The notes: generated by a model not told the origin, from the sequence alone. Counted from the stretch's first letter, positions 52,268-64,000 are shown. The stretch is 64,000 bases of DNA from Setophaga petechia (GCA_024362935.1 JANCRA010000122.1:1-64000); one strand, 5' to 3'. A program made the numbers and translations.

Positions 52268-53598
52268 AATGTCACTGTGCCCATCCCGGGGTGTGACAAA
52301 TGTCACTGTGCCCACCCCAGAGCTTTGTGGGGCTGGGGGTGCAGCCTGGCTGTCGCTGCTGGCCGGACCCTGGCGGTGCTGGTGTCACTCCCCTCAGCCC
52401 TGCACACGTGGCACTGTCGCTGTCCCCGCTCCCTGCGCTGTCCCCGTGTCCCGGCCGTGCTCACGCTCTTTCTGCCCCATCAGCTCGAGGCACCGCGGCG
52501 CTGCCGAGCCCCAGCCTGGAGCCGACAGGCGTCACAAAGATCAGGGCGGCCGAGTGACAGTGACAGGCGGCCCGTGAAGTGTCACCGCGGGGCTGCTCCC
52601 CGCCCCACAGCCCCGGGGAGCACAGCCCAGCCCGGGGACCAAACCTGTGTGCCAGAGCACCCCTAAGGGACAAGAGGAGCCACTGGTGACCCCCCAGGTG
52701 ACAGTGACCCCCCAGGTGACAGTGACACCCCAGGTGACAGTGGCCAGGGTCATTGGATGGGACATGGCACCCTGGCACAGTGACCAGGGCAGAGCAGCCT
52801 GCTGAGCTCAGAGCCTCCAGCTGCAGCTGCTGTTGTTCTCCCTGTCCCGGACAATGGCCCAATGTCCCCTGGCCGGGGGTGACAAGGACAGGCCCCCATT
52901 GTGTCCCCACAGCGTTTGCCCGCTCCCCTGGCTTCTCCAGGGAGATCCATTTGGGTGCACAGGGGCATCCAGCTCCTCCCAAAGCTGTTTGGGGGGATGA
53001 ATCATTCCCTGTCTCAGTGAGCAGGATGGCACTCAGGGAAGGGCCATTCCTGGCACTTTGCCCCCTCTCAGCCCAGCTCCATCCCAGGGGTGGGATGGAG
53101 AATCACCCCCAGCACTGGCAGAGCCCCATTTCCCCAGAGGCTGAGCTGTGGGATCAGAGAGACTCCTGCTCGCTCTGCCGGGATCATCCAGGGTCAGGGC
53201 AGCCCCACAGGGCTGGGAGCCCCCAGGAGGGCACCCCTTGGCCCCCAGCCCGTGGCAGCAGGGACAGCCAGTCCTGCCCCCCCTGCACCGTCCCCTCCTC
53301 CCCGGGCGCAGGGAGCAGGGCTGGGCGAGGAGAGAGCAGCGTTGGCAGAGCCACCCTTGGCAGGAGCTGCCTGGCCCGAGGGTGCCAGCCCCGAGCCAGA
53401 TCCGGCCAGCAGGGGCTCTGCTGCTTCCTCAGGACACGGGCAGAGAACGCCCGGCCCCGGCAGGTGCCCACACTGCGGCCAGGGATGGGCAGAGGGCTGG
53501 GGGCAGCACAGGGACACTGGAACTGCTTGGGCAGCAGGTCCCCCCTCAGTGTGTCACCCCTCAGGAACTCAGGCCACTGCAGTCACTACCATTTCCTT
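52268..53598. other. Intergenic sequence, no gene seen
   Basis: Between LTR copy B and the CDC42EP4 3' end. It contains only a short CCCCAGGTGACAGTGA repeat (52690-52745) and long open frames explained by high GC content. Confidence 0.5.
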
Positions 53599-53604
53599 TT
53601 ATTC
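53599..53604 (-). promoter_or_regulatory. CDC42EP4: CDC42EP4 polyadenylation signal
   Basis: TTTATT on the plus strand is AATAAA on the minus strand, about 800 bases past the CDC42EP4 stop. The inferred 3'UTR (53590-54401) has a (CATC)n run at 53825-53850 and an ATATATATATATT stretch at 54066-54078. Confidence 0.6.
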
Positions 53605-54401
53605 CTTGCATTTGTACATACACGGTATAAAAGCTCCTGCTCCGGCCGCCTGCTCCCGCCACTGCCCGGCCCCACAGAATATCAAAATTCTCAGGCTCTG
53701 GTGGCTTCCAGGAGCTCCTCCCACAGGGGACAGACCCACACTTCCATCAGCATCCCTGCAGCTGGCTGGGAGCACCCCTGTGACCCCCAGGCTGGTTGGA
53801 GAGTCAAAAATTTGGGATGGAACCATCCATCCATCCATCCATCCATCCGAGGGATGGGGAGCGAGTGCCTGCCACAGCACTGGGAGAAAAAAGCTTTTCT
53901 GTCCCCAAAATACCCAGGAAGCTGGAGCTGCCCATAGTCCCAGGCCACCTCTCTGAGCTCCAGAGCCAAGTTGTTCCTCATGGGAAATCTTCCCTCAGTT
54001 AAAACCAAAAGAGAGTAGAGAAAGGTAAGTACAAATCAGAAAACAGTAAAAACTGTACGGTGGAAAATATATATATATTACTAAAAGGGCTAAAACTCCA
54101 AAGGCTCGTCTTGTTGGATCCTAAATCGCTTTACACGGGCGGAGGGGGGCAGGAGAAAGGAGCTAATATATCCAAAGTCCAACAGAAAGAACCGAAATCG
54201 AGTCTGCTTCCCCCTCCCAGGAAGTGCTGGAGCTGCCTGGGGCTGTCAGGAACGGCCCGGCCCCGGGAGCAGAGCTCTGTCCTGCCGCAGCACACCGAGG
54301 GAACGAGGCAGGAGCCGAGTCCTCCCTGTGCCACCTCTCGGGGTGTCCAGCCCTGTGTCCAAGCAAGCTCAGTGAGAACCAGACCCTGGGCTCGGCCCTC
54401 C

Positions 54402-55322
54402 TTATACCCGGATCTCGTCATCATCCTCGTCGGCGAACGAGAACTCCTTGTCGGGGCGTTTCAGGGCCGCTCCCCGCTGGCTCGGCGGCCTGGGGACAGG
54501 GCTGCGCTCCGAGGGGCAGCTGGACACCGGGCTGCTGTCCCTGGGGCTGCGGCCACCGGCGCCACGGGCCGGGCTCTGGCTCGGCGGGGCCGCCAGCGGG
54601 GAGCCAGGCGGGGCAGGCTCCCCTTCCTCCTCCTCCTCCTCCTCTTCCGCCTCGGCATCTTCGTCCTGCTCCCACTGATCCTTATCCATGATGCTCAGCA
54701 CGTCGCCGAGCATGGAGGGCCCCAGGTCGATGTGGAAGGACATGATGGACTCGGCGTGCTTCAAGCCCGCGCCGCCCTTGGCCAGCCCCACGGGCAGGTC
54801 CGTGATGTCCCCGAAGTCGCGCTCGTCCAGGCCGGGGCTCAGCGGCCCCGCGGCCGCTCCGTTGGGGCGCTGCTGCTCCTCGGGGCTCCCCTCCTCGGGC
54901 AGCTTCTTCACGGGGCTGGACGAGAGGCTCTTGGGCAGCTGCCCCGCGCTCCTGTCCACGTCCTTCTCGTTGAGCTGGGGCAGGGACACGGCGTTCTTGA
55001 CGAAGAGCGCCGAGTCGCGCAGCGAGCCCAGCATGTCCCGCCGGTCCCCGCGCGTCACCGACTGCGAGCGCTTGCTGCTGCGGAAGCGCCGGGACAGCAG
55101 GCCGGGCTTGGAGGCTCCGGGCTCCTCTCCCGCCTCCGGCACGGGCTCCCCGGCCTTGCTGGTGAGGAAGGAGGTGTCCCCGAAGGCGTCCCCGGCGCGC
55201 CCCACGTGCATGGTGTGGCGGAAGTCCCCCAGGGGAGCGCTGATCATCTCGGCCGTCAGGTCGGCGCGCGAGCGGCGCTTGGAGTGCGCCGAGTTGGACA
55301 CGAGCTGCTTGAGGATGGGCAT
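54402..55322 (-). CDS. CDC42EP4: CDC42EP4 (BORG4), Cdc42 effector protein 4, complete coding exon
   Basis: Single coding exon, 306 aa, starting MPILKQLVSNSAHSKRRSRA. The CRIB motif ISAPLGDFRHTMHVG (residues 27-41) binds GTP-loaded Cdc42 (and TC10); BORG proteins act at the cell cortex on actin and septins. Conserved BORG homology segments follow: RSQSVTRGDRRDMLGSLRDS, SALFVKNAVSLPQLNEKD, LPKSLSSSPVKK and GLKHAESIMSFHIDLGPSML. An acidic tract of E codons (54625-54660) and the C-terminus PDKEFSFADEDDDEIRV complete it. Human CDC42EP4 is 356 aa; the shortfall is mainly in the variable serine/proline-rich C-terminal third. The start follows a splice acceptor (CCCTAG at 55428-55430, plus-strand reading CTAGGG), so 105 bases of 5'UTR share the exon; upstream in-frame sequence begins at a weaker M and is not conserved. 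Confidence 0.97.
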   Translation of the reverse strand: MPILKQLVSNSAHSKRRSRADLTAEMISAPLGDFRHTMHVGRAGDAFGDTSFLTSKAGEPVPEAGEEPGASKPGLLSRRFRSSKRSQSVTRGDRRDMLGSLRDSALFVKNAVSLPQLNEKDVDRSAGQLPKSLSSSPVKKLPEEGSPEEQQRPNGAAAGPLSPGLDERDFGDITDLPVGLAKGGAGLKHAESIMSFHIDLGPSMLGDVLSIMDKDQWEQDEDAEAEEEEEEEEGEPAPPGSPLAAPPSQSPARGAGGRSPRDSSPVSSCPSERSPVPRPPSQRGAALKRPDKEFSFADEDDDEIRV

Positions 55323-55466
55323 GGTGGCACCCGGGGCAGGCTGTGCCACGCTGGGTCCCGTGTGCGGTGCTCACAGATGGGGCTGCGCAGCTGGGATGTC
55401 ACCAGCGGTGTCACCGATGGGTCAGTCCTAGGGCAGAGGAGAGAGGGACATGGTCAGGATTTGAGG

Positions 55467-55905
55467 ATCCCACCAAGCTGCAAAATGGGACCCTGTGCCC
55501 ACCAGCTTGTCTTTCGCAGGAATTGGTTCTATGCAGGGCATCACTCCACACAGGACACATCCTCAGACCCTCTGAGCTCCCCACACCCCTGGAGCAGAGA
55601 GACCCTCAGGAGATCCCACCAAGCTGCAAAGTGTGATCCTGTGCCCGCCAGCTTGGCTTTCCAAGGAATTGGCTCCATGCAGGGCATCATTCCACATGGG
55701 ACACATCCTCAGACCCCTCTGAGCTCCCCACACCCCCAGACACATCCCTGGAGCAGAGAGATCCTCAGGAGATCCCACCGAGCTGCAAAATGTGATCCTG
55801 TGCCCACCAGCTGCTTGGCTCTCCCGGGAATTGTCTCCATGCAGGGCATCATTCCACATGGGACACATTCCCACACCCACAGACCCACCCCTAGAGCAGA
55901 GAGAC
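55467..55905. repeat. Tandem triplication of about 145 bp in the CDC42EP4 5' intron
   Basis: Three units with GATCCCACCAAGCTGCAAAA, GCAGGGCATCATTCCACATG, GGACACATCCTCAGACC and GGAGCAGAGAGACCCTCAGG, each about 85-90 percent alike. The array starts about 40 bp upstream of the coding exon acceptor. Confidence 0.93.
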
Positions 55906-58900
55906 CCTCAGAAGAAAGACCTGGGCACAGAAATCCCTCAGGATGATTTGATGATGTGCCCCACACGAACGGGCACCCTCTGCCCCTCCCCGTGCAGCCC
56001 CAGCCCTCCCGAGCAGGGCACGGCAGCTCCAGCCTCTGCGAGCAGCACGCCGAGAAGATGCCTGGGATTTTTTTTTTTTTTTTTCTAATTGGAAGAAAGC
56101 GGGGAGGAGCAGACGCCAGGAGGAATTGGAAACAGACGGCAGGAAGTGTGTGAGGAGGGCGTAGAGCCCCCGGGAGGCACCGCCAGCCGAGCAGGGGGAC
56201 GGGGGGACCACGATGGGGACCCCTCCATGCTCCGCAGGATGGGGACATGGGGACACTGCTTTGCTGCCGCCCTGGAGCCCCCCAAAACCCTCGGGGCTGA
56301 GCCCATGTGCGACCATCCCCACCCTCCCCAGCGGTCTCGTGGTCACCGCTGTGACTCAGAGGTGACAGAAACGGCGAGGGCTCTGTCCGACCGCAATGGC
56401 AACGGGCACAACCGGGCACGTTCCTCCTTCCCTCGGCCACCTCGGGGCCACCAGCCCAGCCATGCAACGAGGGGACAAGGACAGCGAGCGTGTGGCCGCA
56501 TCCCGTGGCGCCAGGCGGCCCCAGGTGGTCCCGGGAGAGGCAGCCGGGGAGGAAGGGCCCGTGGCCGCCCTCTTCCTCCCTGCGGGCACCGCCGGCGACA
56601 CCGCGCCCCGTGACACGCACGGGGAAGGGACACGGACGTGTGGCTTCGGAACGAGCCGTGGGACACGGCCACGTCCCTGCCGGTGCCCGCCCGGCCCCGG
56701 GGCACAGCTGGCAGCGATGGTCCTGGCACAGCCCGGTCCTGCCCGGCTGGACACCACCACTGGGAACCACAGCACCCACCCCAGGGGTGCCAGCAGGGCC
56801 AGGGGACACCTCCACCCCCTCTGTCCCCAGAGCCAGGCTGTGACACCCCGCTGTCCCCCGGAGGAGCAGCAGGAGCACAGGCAGGGCAGGATGGACTCTG
56901 GCCCCACGCTGGGGCAAAGTCCCTGCCCAACCCTCCCGTGCCTGGCTCTGGCTTGGGCCTGGGCAGGGCAGGAGTGCCCCGTGGCATGGCACTGGTGGCA
57001 CACGGCCACACTCCCTGTCCAGATCCCACCAGCCCAGGGAGGCACAGCCTGAGCCCCAAGGGTGATGATGGCACATGGGGGACCAACAGGAGAGCCCCCA
57101 ATTCACCCCCAGCAGCAGGAGAAGCCACTCAGCAGCCACATCTCCTTCCCTGCACCATCCCAGGGAGGCACAGCCTGAGCCCCCAGGGTGATGATGGCAC
57201 ATGAGGGACCAGCTGGAGAACCCCTAATTCACCCTCAGCAGCAGGAGAAGCCACGCAGCAGCCACACCTCCTTCCCTGCACCTCAAACCAGGAGCCAGGG
57301 GAATTCCTTCCCCCTCAGCCCATCCCAGCAGAGAGGAGCAGCTCGCTGGGCCCCGCTGCCTCTCTGGGATCTCCCTCACGTGCCTGCATGGCACGAACGC
57401 TCTCCCCTTCCAAGGTCTCCTTCCAGGCCAGCATTCCTGCAGCCTCTGCTTTCCCATAAAACAAACACTCCCGGCGAGCTCCCCAGCTGGGCCAGGCAAC
57501 CGTGCTGCTGATTTAGGCCATCTGGGGACTGTCCCTCCCTTGTATTTAGATTTCGGGGCCAAGTTCAGCATTTGTGAGATACTTTGCAAAGGGGCCACCG
57601 GGAGGTTGGAGCGGTCCCAGCCGGGCCAGCAGCGCTCCATCACCCTCACAGGCTCCACAGGAACAGCGTGGCCCCCTCCCCTAAACTCTCCAGCCTTCAG
57701 AGCAGCCAAAATCTCCCCCCATCCCTCGATGTTTCGCTCCCAGCCCGCCCCGAGAGGCGATGGCAGCACAGATGGACAGTGCTGCCCACACAGCCCGGCC
57801 TGGGGAGCTGGACACAGAGCCCTTTTCTCCTCCTGTCGCTCGGGGAGAGCAGATCCTGTGACATTCCCGCTGCTGCTGGTGCTTTCACAAAGGAAACCAG
57901 GCCAGGGAGGCATCGCTGCCTTTCCAGCCACCTACCAGGGGAAGCTGCTGGTAACCCGAGAGACTTCACAGGCACCTGGCAGCGCTGCCCAGAGCACAGC
58001 CAAGCCCCAGCAGGGCTTTGGGGCGAGGGGAGGGGACAGGACCTGCACACAGGGCTCGAGGACAAGAGGGATAACTGGTACTGACAGCCCTGTGCTGCCT
58101 CCCACCTGCCCTGTGAGATCACGGGCTCTGGGGAGTGAGAACCTGAGGCGCCCAGGGACACAATTGTCCCTGTAAATGGCCGTCTGCTTGTAGGACAGCG
58201 CAGAACTGGGACAGCCCTGGCCAGGCCCACGTGCCCTGAATGGTGCAGGCTTCCCACGAGACCCCCCCATGCTCCATCCTCTCCATCTCATCCTGCTCAG
58301 CATCACCCATGGGGACCAGAGTGAAAGTGGCTCAGAGAAGGAGGCCAGTGAGTGAGTGCACACAGGAGAAAGGCCAAGTCCAGCCACATTCCCATGCATC
58401 CTGCCCCCAGCTCTTCCCGCTCACAGGCTGGGAAAGCCAAGCTGGGAGAGCCAAGCTGGAAAAGCCAAGCTGGAAAAGCCAAGCTGGGAAAGCCTCCTGG
58501 CCGGCCCAGCCGGCTCCAAACGAGCTCCCCGGCTTCCCCATGCAGAGCCCCCCGGGCAGCACCCCGAGATCAGAGCGTGCTCTCCCCGCCCTGCCAGCGC
58601 TGGGGCAGGGGCTGTGCCGGACCGGTCGGGTCCCCCACACTGCCCAGGGCCAGGGAGAACCCGCACCCGGCCCAGGGAGGCCACCCCGCCCGCTCAGCCC
58701 CGCTCTGGGGTGCGCTGCCCCTCGGGGATCCTTTGATCCTTTGATGTTGGAGCCTCGCAGACGGCAGCCGGAGACAGGGCACGGCTCACACCTCGCCACC
58801 GCCGGCCCAGGAGGGGACACAGCCGCTGTCACACCCTCGGTTCGGCTCCCCAGCGACTCTTCCCAGGGCCCGGGGGCTGGCGGTGACCGCCCCCGCCCCG

Positions 58901-59899
58901 GCGCGGTGACAGGTCTGGTCCTGTCCCTGGCACCGGGACGCCGCTGCAGCAACCCCGGGATGCTCCGAGCCGCCTCTGGAAGTGGAAAGGGCCCTGGCAG
59001 CGAGCTCCAGAGCCGGGGATGGAGAGATGGCACCCGGGGAGGGAGGAGAAGCTTGGCTCCCACCGGAGCTCTCGGCACACGGATCAGCACCAGGCTGGGA
59101 ACTCAGCGCCGGTGCCAAAAGCAGAGAAGCGCTCCCGGAGGGGACTGCCAAGAGCCGGGAGGTAGCCAGAGTTCAGCGAGGAACCGCTGGCAGGACACGC
59201 CAGAACACGCACAGGGCCATAAATCCTCCAGCTCCGAGGCCACGAACCAGCCCGCGGCTCTGCAGGGCCAGGAGGGGACTTTTCCGGGGGGGGAAAGGTT
59301 ATCTGCTCGCTGGCCTGGCTCTGTGTCTCTGCAACAGGCTCTGCCACAGGATCCCGGGGCTGAACAGACCTCCCGACCTGCGCCGGGCTCCGGATTCCTG
59401 CGGTTTCTCTGGGCTGGACGGGAAGTGAGCAGGCAGACATCCCACGGCTCCCTACCTGCCGGGGGCCCGGAGCCCGGCTCGGGGGGCCCTGCGCGGCTGT
59501 TCCTGCTCGGGACAAAACGCAGCGAACAAAGGCAGCGAGCGGCACGGTCAGCACAACGCCGGCGGCGGCGGGGCTGGCGCTGGGGGCCGGGGATGGAGCC
59601 CCGCGGCCGCTCACGGAGCCGGGGATGGGGGATCGGGGTTCAGGCAGGCTCGCTCTGCACCCCCAAACACGCTGAGCCTCCTCGGTGCTAAAGCTCAGCT
59701 GGAGTCGCTCCACGGTTTCCGAGGGAGCTGCGTCCAAAACAGATTTGTTTACTGCGTGCCCAGGCTGGGGAGCGAGCCCTGTCCTGGCTGCAGAGATGGC
59801 ACGCTGTGCCTCAGTTTCCCCTCAGAGCCCGTTAACGATCCCTTTGGAACAGTCCCCGGCTCTATAGATCCCAGCTCCCTTTGGAACAGCCTCCCTGAT
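55906..59899. other. CDC42EP4 5' intron, no separate gene seen
   Basis: Contains a poly-T run (56069-56085) and a 14-bp repeat AAGCCAAGCTGGAA (about 58433-58500). 57040-57170 and 57172-57250 share GGGAGGCACAGCCTGAGCCC / GATGATGGCACATGAGGGAC, a short duplication. Open frames are long but composition-driven. Confidence 0.5.
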
Positions 59900-60870
59900 C
59901 CATAGATTCGGCGCTTGGAAACATCCATACTCCACACTGCTGCTGCCAAAGCGGGGTCAAACCGGGGCGGCGTGGGACGAGTCCAGCGCCCCGAGAGCGC
60001 TCGCTGCCCACGGCCCCGCGGTTCTGCGGGCACCGGAGCGGGTCCGGGAGCCAGCCCCGTGCCCAGCGCCGGTAGAACCGGGCACAACCTCTCTCCGGGC
60101 ACCCGTGGCAGCGGTGCGGGACGGGCGGCAGGGCGGAGGGCAGGCTGCGCTCAGCCGGGACCCCTGTCCGGGAACACCGGGGAATGAACGGGACGGGGAT
60201 TTCGGGCGGCTCTGACTCAGCACCCGCCGGCGCCCAGCCCCGGGTGCCGCTGGAGCCGCTCCAGCCGCCGAGGATCCACCTTCCCGACACGGGCCGCGGG
60301 CGGCCACCGCCCCGCTCCGACCACCGCCACCCCCGCGCGGGGCTCGGCGGAGCGAACGGGCGCCGATGGCCGGTGGGGCGGGGTGCGCTGAGCCGGGCCG
60401 GTGCCCCGCGCTGGGCAAACAGCGCTCCGCATCCTGTTAACCCCTTCGCCCACCCGCGCCGCGCTCCGGCCCCACGGCCCGGCCGGGAATGAGGCGGGGG
60501 GTCCCGGCCGCTCCTCCGCCCGGTACCGGAGCGCGGCAGCGCTGGGGACCCCGCCCGCCCGCCCGCCGGACAATAGCCGAGCTGAGCGCGCCGGGATCCC
60601 GCCACGCCGGGACGAGCCGGGCCGGGCCGGACCTGGCCAAGCGGGGCCGAGTCTCGCCGGGCCGCCGCGACCCCCGGAGCCCCCGGTGTGTCCCCCTCCC
60701 GTACCTGCTCGCCCGGGCCCCGCCGCCGCCGCCGCCGGTCCATGGCCGCGCCGCGCCGGAACGGAGCGCCCCCCCCTCCCCGGCGATGACATCATCGCCC
60801 CGCCCGGACCAATGGCACAGCGCCACGTCACGGGGCGGGTCCACGCTCTCCATTCAAACACGAGTGGGGC
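59900..60870 (-). promoter_or_regulatory. CDC42EP4: CpG island, CDC42EP4 promoter and probable non-coding exon 1
   Basis: Very CpG-rich. On the minus strand a strong donor CAG|GTACGG ends a likely first exon at 60705. Upstream (60770-60850) are a CCAAT box, ACGTCAC and TGACATCA CRE-like elements and GC boxes. The exon holds an upstream ATG (60743) encoding MDRRRRRRGPGEQ; if spliced straight to 55427 it meets a TGA one codon later, making a 14-residue uORF. Start site and splice are inferred. Confidence 0.65.
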
Positions 60871-61355
60871 GGGGGGGGGGCGGAACCCTGGGCCCCGCCC
60901 GGGACACCCCGGGGTGGGGGGACCGGGACCGGAGAGGGGTCAGGAGAGGGGGCTCGGCACCCCCGGGGGATGGAGGGGCCGGGGGCTCACAAGTCCCTCC
61001 CCACCGGGGTCACGGGTGGGATCCCCACGGGCAGAGCGCGGAGCTGGCCGCACCCCTGGCAGAGCGGCGGGGCTGAGGTGCTGCTGTGTGACCGACTCTA
61101 ATTAATTACGGGGAATTAAGAACCGCGCTGAGATGCCAGGAGGAGGCGGCTACAGCCGCAGGGCAGCAGCGATGTCCCCGTTCCACTCGTGACCGTGACA
61201 CCCACGAGGCTGCACCCACATCCCTGCTCTGCCCCAGCCAGTGCCACTGCTCGATCCCTTTTTGGGGGGGCCCTGGGGTCCCTCCAGGCCGTGGGTGGGT
61301 GGGGCACAATGGCAAGGGGTCCGTGGTCACCCAAGGAGCCCAGCGTGGGTGCTGG
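60871..61355. other. Intergenic, no gene seen
   Basis: GC-rich flank upstream of the CDC42EP4 promoter. The low-complexity stretch GTGGGGCGGGGGGGGGGCGG at 60864-60883 marks its start. Confidence 0.4.
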
Positions 61356-61359
61356 TCCA

Positions 61360-61610
61360 CATCCCCCGGGGTTGGGCTCCACATCGCCCGGGGTTGGGCT
61401 CCGCATCCCCCGGGATGGGCTCCACATCGCCCAGGGATGGGCTCCACATCGCCTGGGATGGGCTCCACATCGCCCAGGGATGGGCTCCGCATCCCCCGGG
61501 ATGGGCTCCGCATCCCCCGGGATGGGCTCCACATCCCCCGGGGTGGGCTCCACGGCCCCCGGGATGGATTCCACGGTCCCTGGCATGGGCTCCACGGCCA
61601 CCGCGCCCCG
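61360..61610. repeat. Minisatellite, GGGATGGGCTCCACATCGCC units
   Basis: About 12 units of 15-23 bp. A (GCTC)n run follows at 61683-61705. Confidence 0.93.
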
Positions 61611-62526
61611 CCCGGCGCTGGTGATGAATCCCGAGCTCATCCCAGCCCCACTGCCAGGGAGAGAGCTCTGCGCTCACAGCCGCTGCTCGCTCGCTCGCTC
61701 GCTCGAGGGGATTAAGAGCAGACCTTTGTGGGAGAAAAGGGGCGGGAGAGCCCAGATTATCCCGAACCTGCCTAATGCAGCGTTTCTTGGCTATTCCGGA
61801 GGCGTCTCCGCGGAGGGAGGGAGGGGGTGGCGAGCGGGGTGCTGGGATGCTCTGGCCACGCCACTCGTGGGGTCCGGAGGTTTCTCGTGTCACCGGTGCC
61901 AGCAGCTCCGGGCCCCGATCCCGTTGTGACAGCACCGGGTGGGCAGCGCCGGGCACCGGGATGGCTCGGGTGGGGCTGGCACTTCGCTAAGTCGGAAGGA
62001 AGTGGTGTCACCACGGCGCTGGGCAGCGAGGCACTGCGAGATGCTGGGATTGGCACCCAGGGCACAGCTCTGCCCCAGCCCGGCTGTCCAGCACCATCCC
62101 ACTCACACCTGTGTCTCCATCCTGGGCTGTGCTGCTTCCTCCAGTGCCGTTTTCATGGCCTATTTTATTGGCAAATTTTATTTTCCTTGCTCTCGAGCAG
62201 AGAAGCTGAGGCCAGAGGCAAAGCCCTTGAGGAGGGGGCCACGTCCGGATGCAGCAGCGGGATTTTGGTAGGTGAGGAAGAGGAGGAGGGTTTGCCCCAG
62301 CCCCCAGGGCACCCCGACCCTCTCACATGAGACAAAGCGGGTCCTGGCATGGAGCTGGGAGCCCGGGCAGCGCTGCTCGCCTCACCTGCCGCCGTCACGG
62401 GAGCGTGGAGATGGCTGAGACAGCGCAGTCGGCGGGGATTAGCATCACCCGGCTGGTGGGAGCCGCCGGGAAGGCTCCCGAGGGCTGGCCTGGGAAGAGC
62501 AGGCACTCACTCGACTTGAAAAACTG

Positions 62527-62563
62527 CCTGGCACAGACAGACAGACAGACAGACAGACAGACC
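62527..62563. repeat. (ACAG)n microsatellite
   Basis: About seven to nine ACAG repeats. 61710-62526 and 62564-62935 show no recognisable exon of SDK2 or any other gene on either strand. Confidence 0.95.
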
Positions 62564-62939
62564 CCCTCGCCTGGGGTGCTTCAGAGCCCCGCGGCTGCAG
62601 CCGGGCCTGGGGAGGGAGCCCGGATCGCTCCCGCCCTTCCTCAGCCACCGCCGGCTCCTTTTGCTGCCTCTCAGCAGCTTTTGAAAGCGCAGAAGGAAAG
62701 AAGAAAAGGCTTGAAAAGCACTTTGAAAAGCAGGGCAGGGAGAAGCGGCCGGGCAGCCCCATCCCCTTCTCCTGGTCCCAGCCCCTGCCAGCTCTGTGTG
62801 CCGGCGCTGCCGAGCCAGCGGGGAGCTCCCCCCGAGCTGGGGATCACTGTCCGGACACCTCGGGGGTGCCAGGACAAAGCAGTGCCCCCACAGACCCCCC
62901 AAAATCCCTCCATCCCCAGGGCCAGCGCTGGGTCCTGCC

Positions 62940-63782
62940 AGAAACCCCCCAGTAACCCCATAAAGACCCCTCCAGTAAAGCCACAGACACCCCCAGTAAC
63001 CCCATGGGCAACCCCAGTAACCCCCCAGTAATCCCACAGCCACCCCCCAGTAACCCCACAGATTACCCCCAGTAACCCCACAGTCACCCCCCCAGTAACC
63101 CCACTAACAGCCCCCCAGTGACCCCACAAACACCTCCCCAGTAACCCCATGGACAACCCCAGTAACCCCCAAGTAACCCCACAGACACGCCCCAGTAACC
63201 CCAAAAACACCTCCCAGTAACCCCACAGCCACCCCCCAAAAACCCCACAAACATCCCCCTGAAACCCCACAGACACCCCCAGTAAACCCACAGACACCCC
63301 CAGCAATCCCACAGCCAGCCCCAGTAACCCCACAGACACCCCCCAAAAACCCCACAAGCACCTCCCTGTAACCCCATAGATACCCCCAGTAACCCCACAG
63401 CCACCCCCCAGTAACGCCACAGACACTCCCAGTAACCCCACAGAAACCCCCCCAAAAACCCCACAAGCACCGCCCAGTAACCCCATAGACACCCCCAGTA
63501 ATCCCACAGCCACCCCCCAATAATCCCACAAACATCCCTCAGTAACCCCACAGACATCCCCAGTAACCCCAAAACACCCCCTGTAACCCTATAGACACCC
63601 CCAGTAATCCCACAGTCACTCCCCCAGTAACCCCACAAACACCCCCAGTAACCCCACAGAAACCCCCCCCGTAACCCCATAGACACTCCCCAATAATCCC
63701 ACAAACATCTCTCAGTAACCCCACAAACACCCCCAGTAACCCCACAAACATCTCTCAGTAACCCCACAAACACCCCCCAGAG
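62940..63782. repeat. Minisatellite of about 0.85 kb, CCCAGTAACCCCACAGACAC units
   Basis: About 40 imperfect 18-24 bp units. The minus strand reads GGGGTTACTGGGGG repeatedly, which could form G-quadruplexes. Long open frames (VGLLGVSVGLLG-like) are repeat artefacts. 63783-64000 is unique but unassigned. Confidence 0.95.
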
Positions 63783-64000
63783 CCAGGGGGGTCCAGCCCC
63801 TTCCCCACATTGTTCAGGGCTGAGCAGGTACCCGGAGGGTCCTGGCAGGATGCTCTGCCCCTCCCTGCTGGCACCTGGGCCAGGTGGGCACCGTGGGCAG
63901 CAGGTTCTCGGTGCAGCCTCTCCCCTTTCCCAGCTGGAGCCCTCTCCTGGCTGGCAGTGCCAGGGAATGGGGATGGTTTTCCCCCAGGAATCCATCCCCT

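Noticed and set aside
54060..55946. 628-codon open frame on the plus strand
   Set aside because: Antisense to CDC42EP4. The frame is open because of codon bias and GC content in the real gene and the triplicated repeat beyond it.
58240..59691. 483-codon open frame on the plus strand
   Set aside because: Lies in the CDC42EP4 5' intron and CpG-rich flank, shows no similarity, and includes a 14-bp tandem repeat.
62940..63782. Possible SDK2 C-terminal exon or interstitial telomere repeat
   Set aside because: The units are GGGGTTACTGGGG-like, not TTAGGG, and no SDK2-like sequence (fibronectin type III or PDZ-ligand tail) appears in any frame.

Overview
The window is vertebrate nuclear DNA, almost certainly from a bird and probably a songbird. 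Coding regions are split by GT-AG introns, promoters are CpG-rich, CR1 LINE fragments are present, and two closely related solo-LTR-like repeats resemble a family I know from passerine genomes (recall, not a search). Gene order and strands match the mammalian SLC39A11 - SSTR2 - COG1 - FAM104A - C17orf80 - CPSF4L - CDC42EP4 block (human 17q25, chicken chromosome 18) without exception. No bacterial, phage or CRISPR material is present.

Layout. 1-6 kb: the 5' end of SLC39A11 (minus), two coding exons, with the promoter near 5.8-6.0 kb. 6-13 kb: intergenic, mostly tandem repeats. 12.9-14.7 kb: SSTR2 (plus), CpG-island promoter and an intact single-exon receptor of 369 aa. 14.7-21.6 kb: intergenic and possible SSTR2 3'UTR. 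21.6-32.3 kb: COG1 (plus), 14 exons joined here into a 968-aa open frame, with an unusual promoter minisatellite. 32.8-42.2 kb: FAM104A/VCF1 (minus), 3 coding exons, 127 aa. 42.4-45.2 kb: C17orf80 (plus), 4 exons, 507 aa, divergent from FAM104A across a 261-bp promoter with three CRE palindromes. 46.9-50.0 kb: CPSF4L (minus), five exons found, apparently without the first CCCH zinc finger. 53.6-60.8 kb: CDC42EP4 (minus), one coding exon (306 aa) plus a probable distant non-coding first exon. 60.9-64 kb: intergenic repeats on the side where SDK2 is expected.

The genes are a conserved neighbourhood, not an operon. They cover zinc transport, somatostatin signalling, Golgi tethering, a p97/VCP cofactor, a mitochondrial nucleoid-associated protein, an mRNA-processing zinc-finger protein and a Cdc42 effector.

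The most striking feature is tandem repetition: by my tally about a quarter of the window. Many arrays abut exons and carry splice-site-like motifs in every unit (SLC39A11 intron 1, COG1 introns 1, 2 and 11, CPSF4L between exons 1 and 2). One array upstream of COG1 repeats paired YY1-like and RFX/X-box-like sites about eleven times. I find no entirely new gene system. The best leads are this COG1 promoter array, the CPSF4L finger-1 loss with an in-frame repeat in its place, and a recent near-identical direct duplication bracketing CPSF4L.
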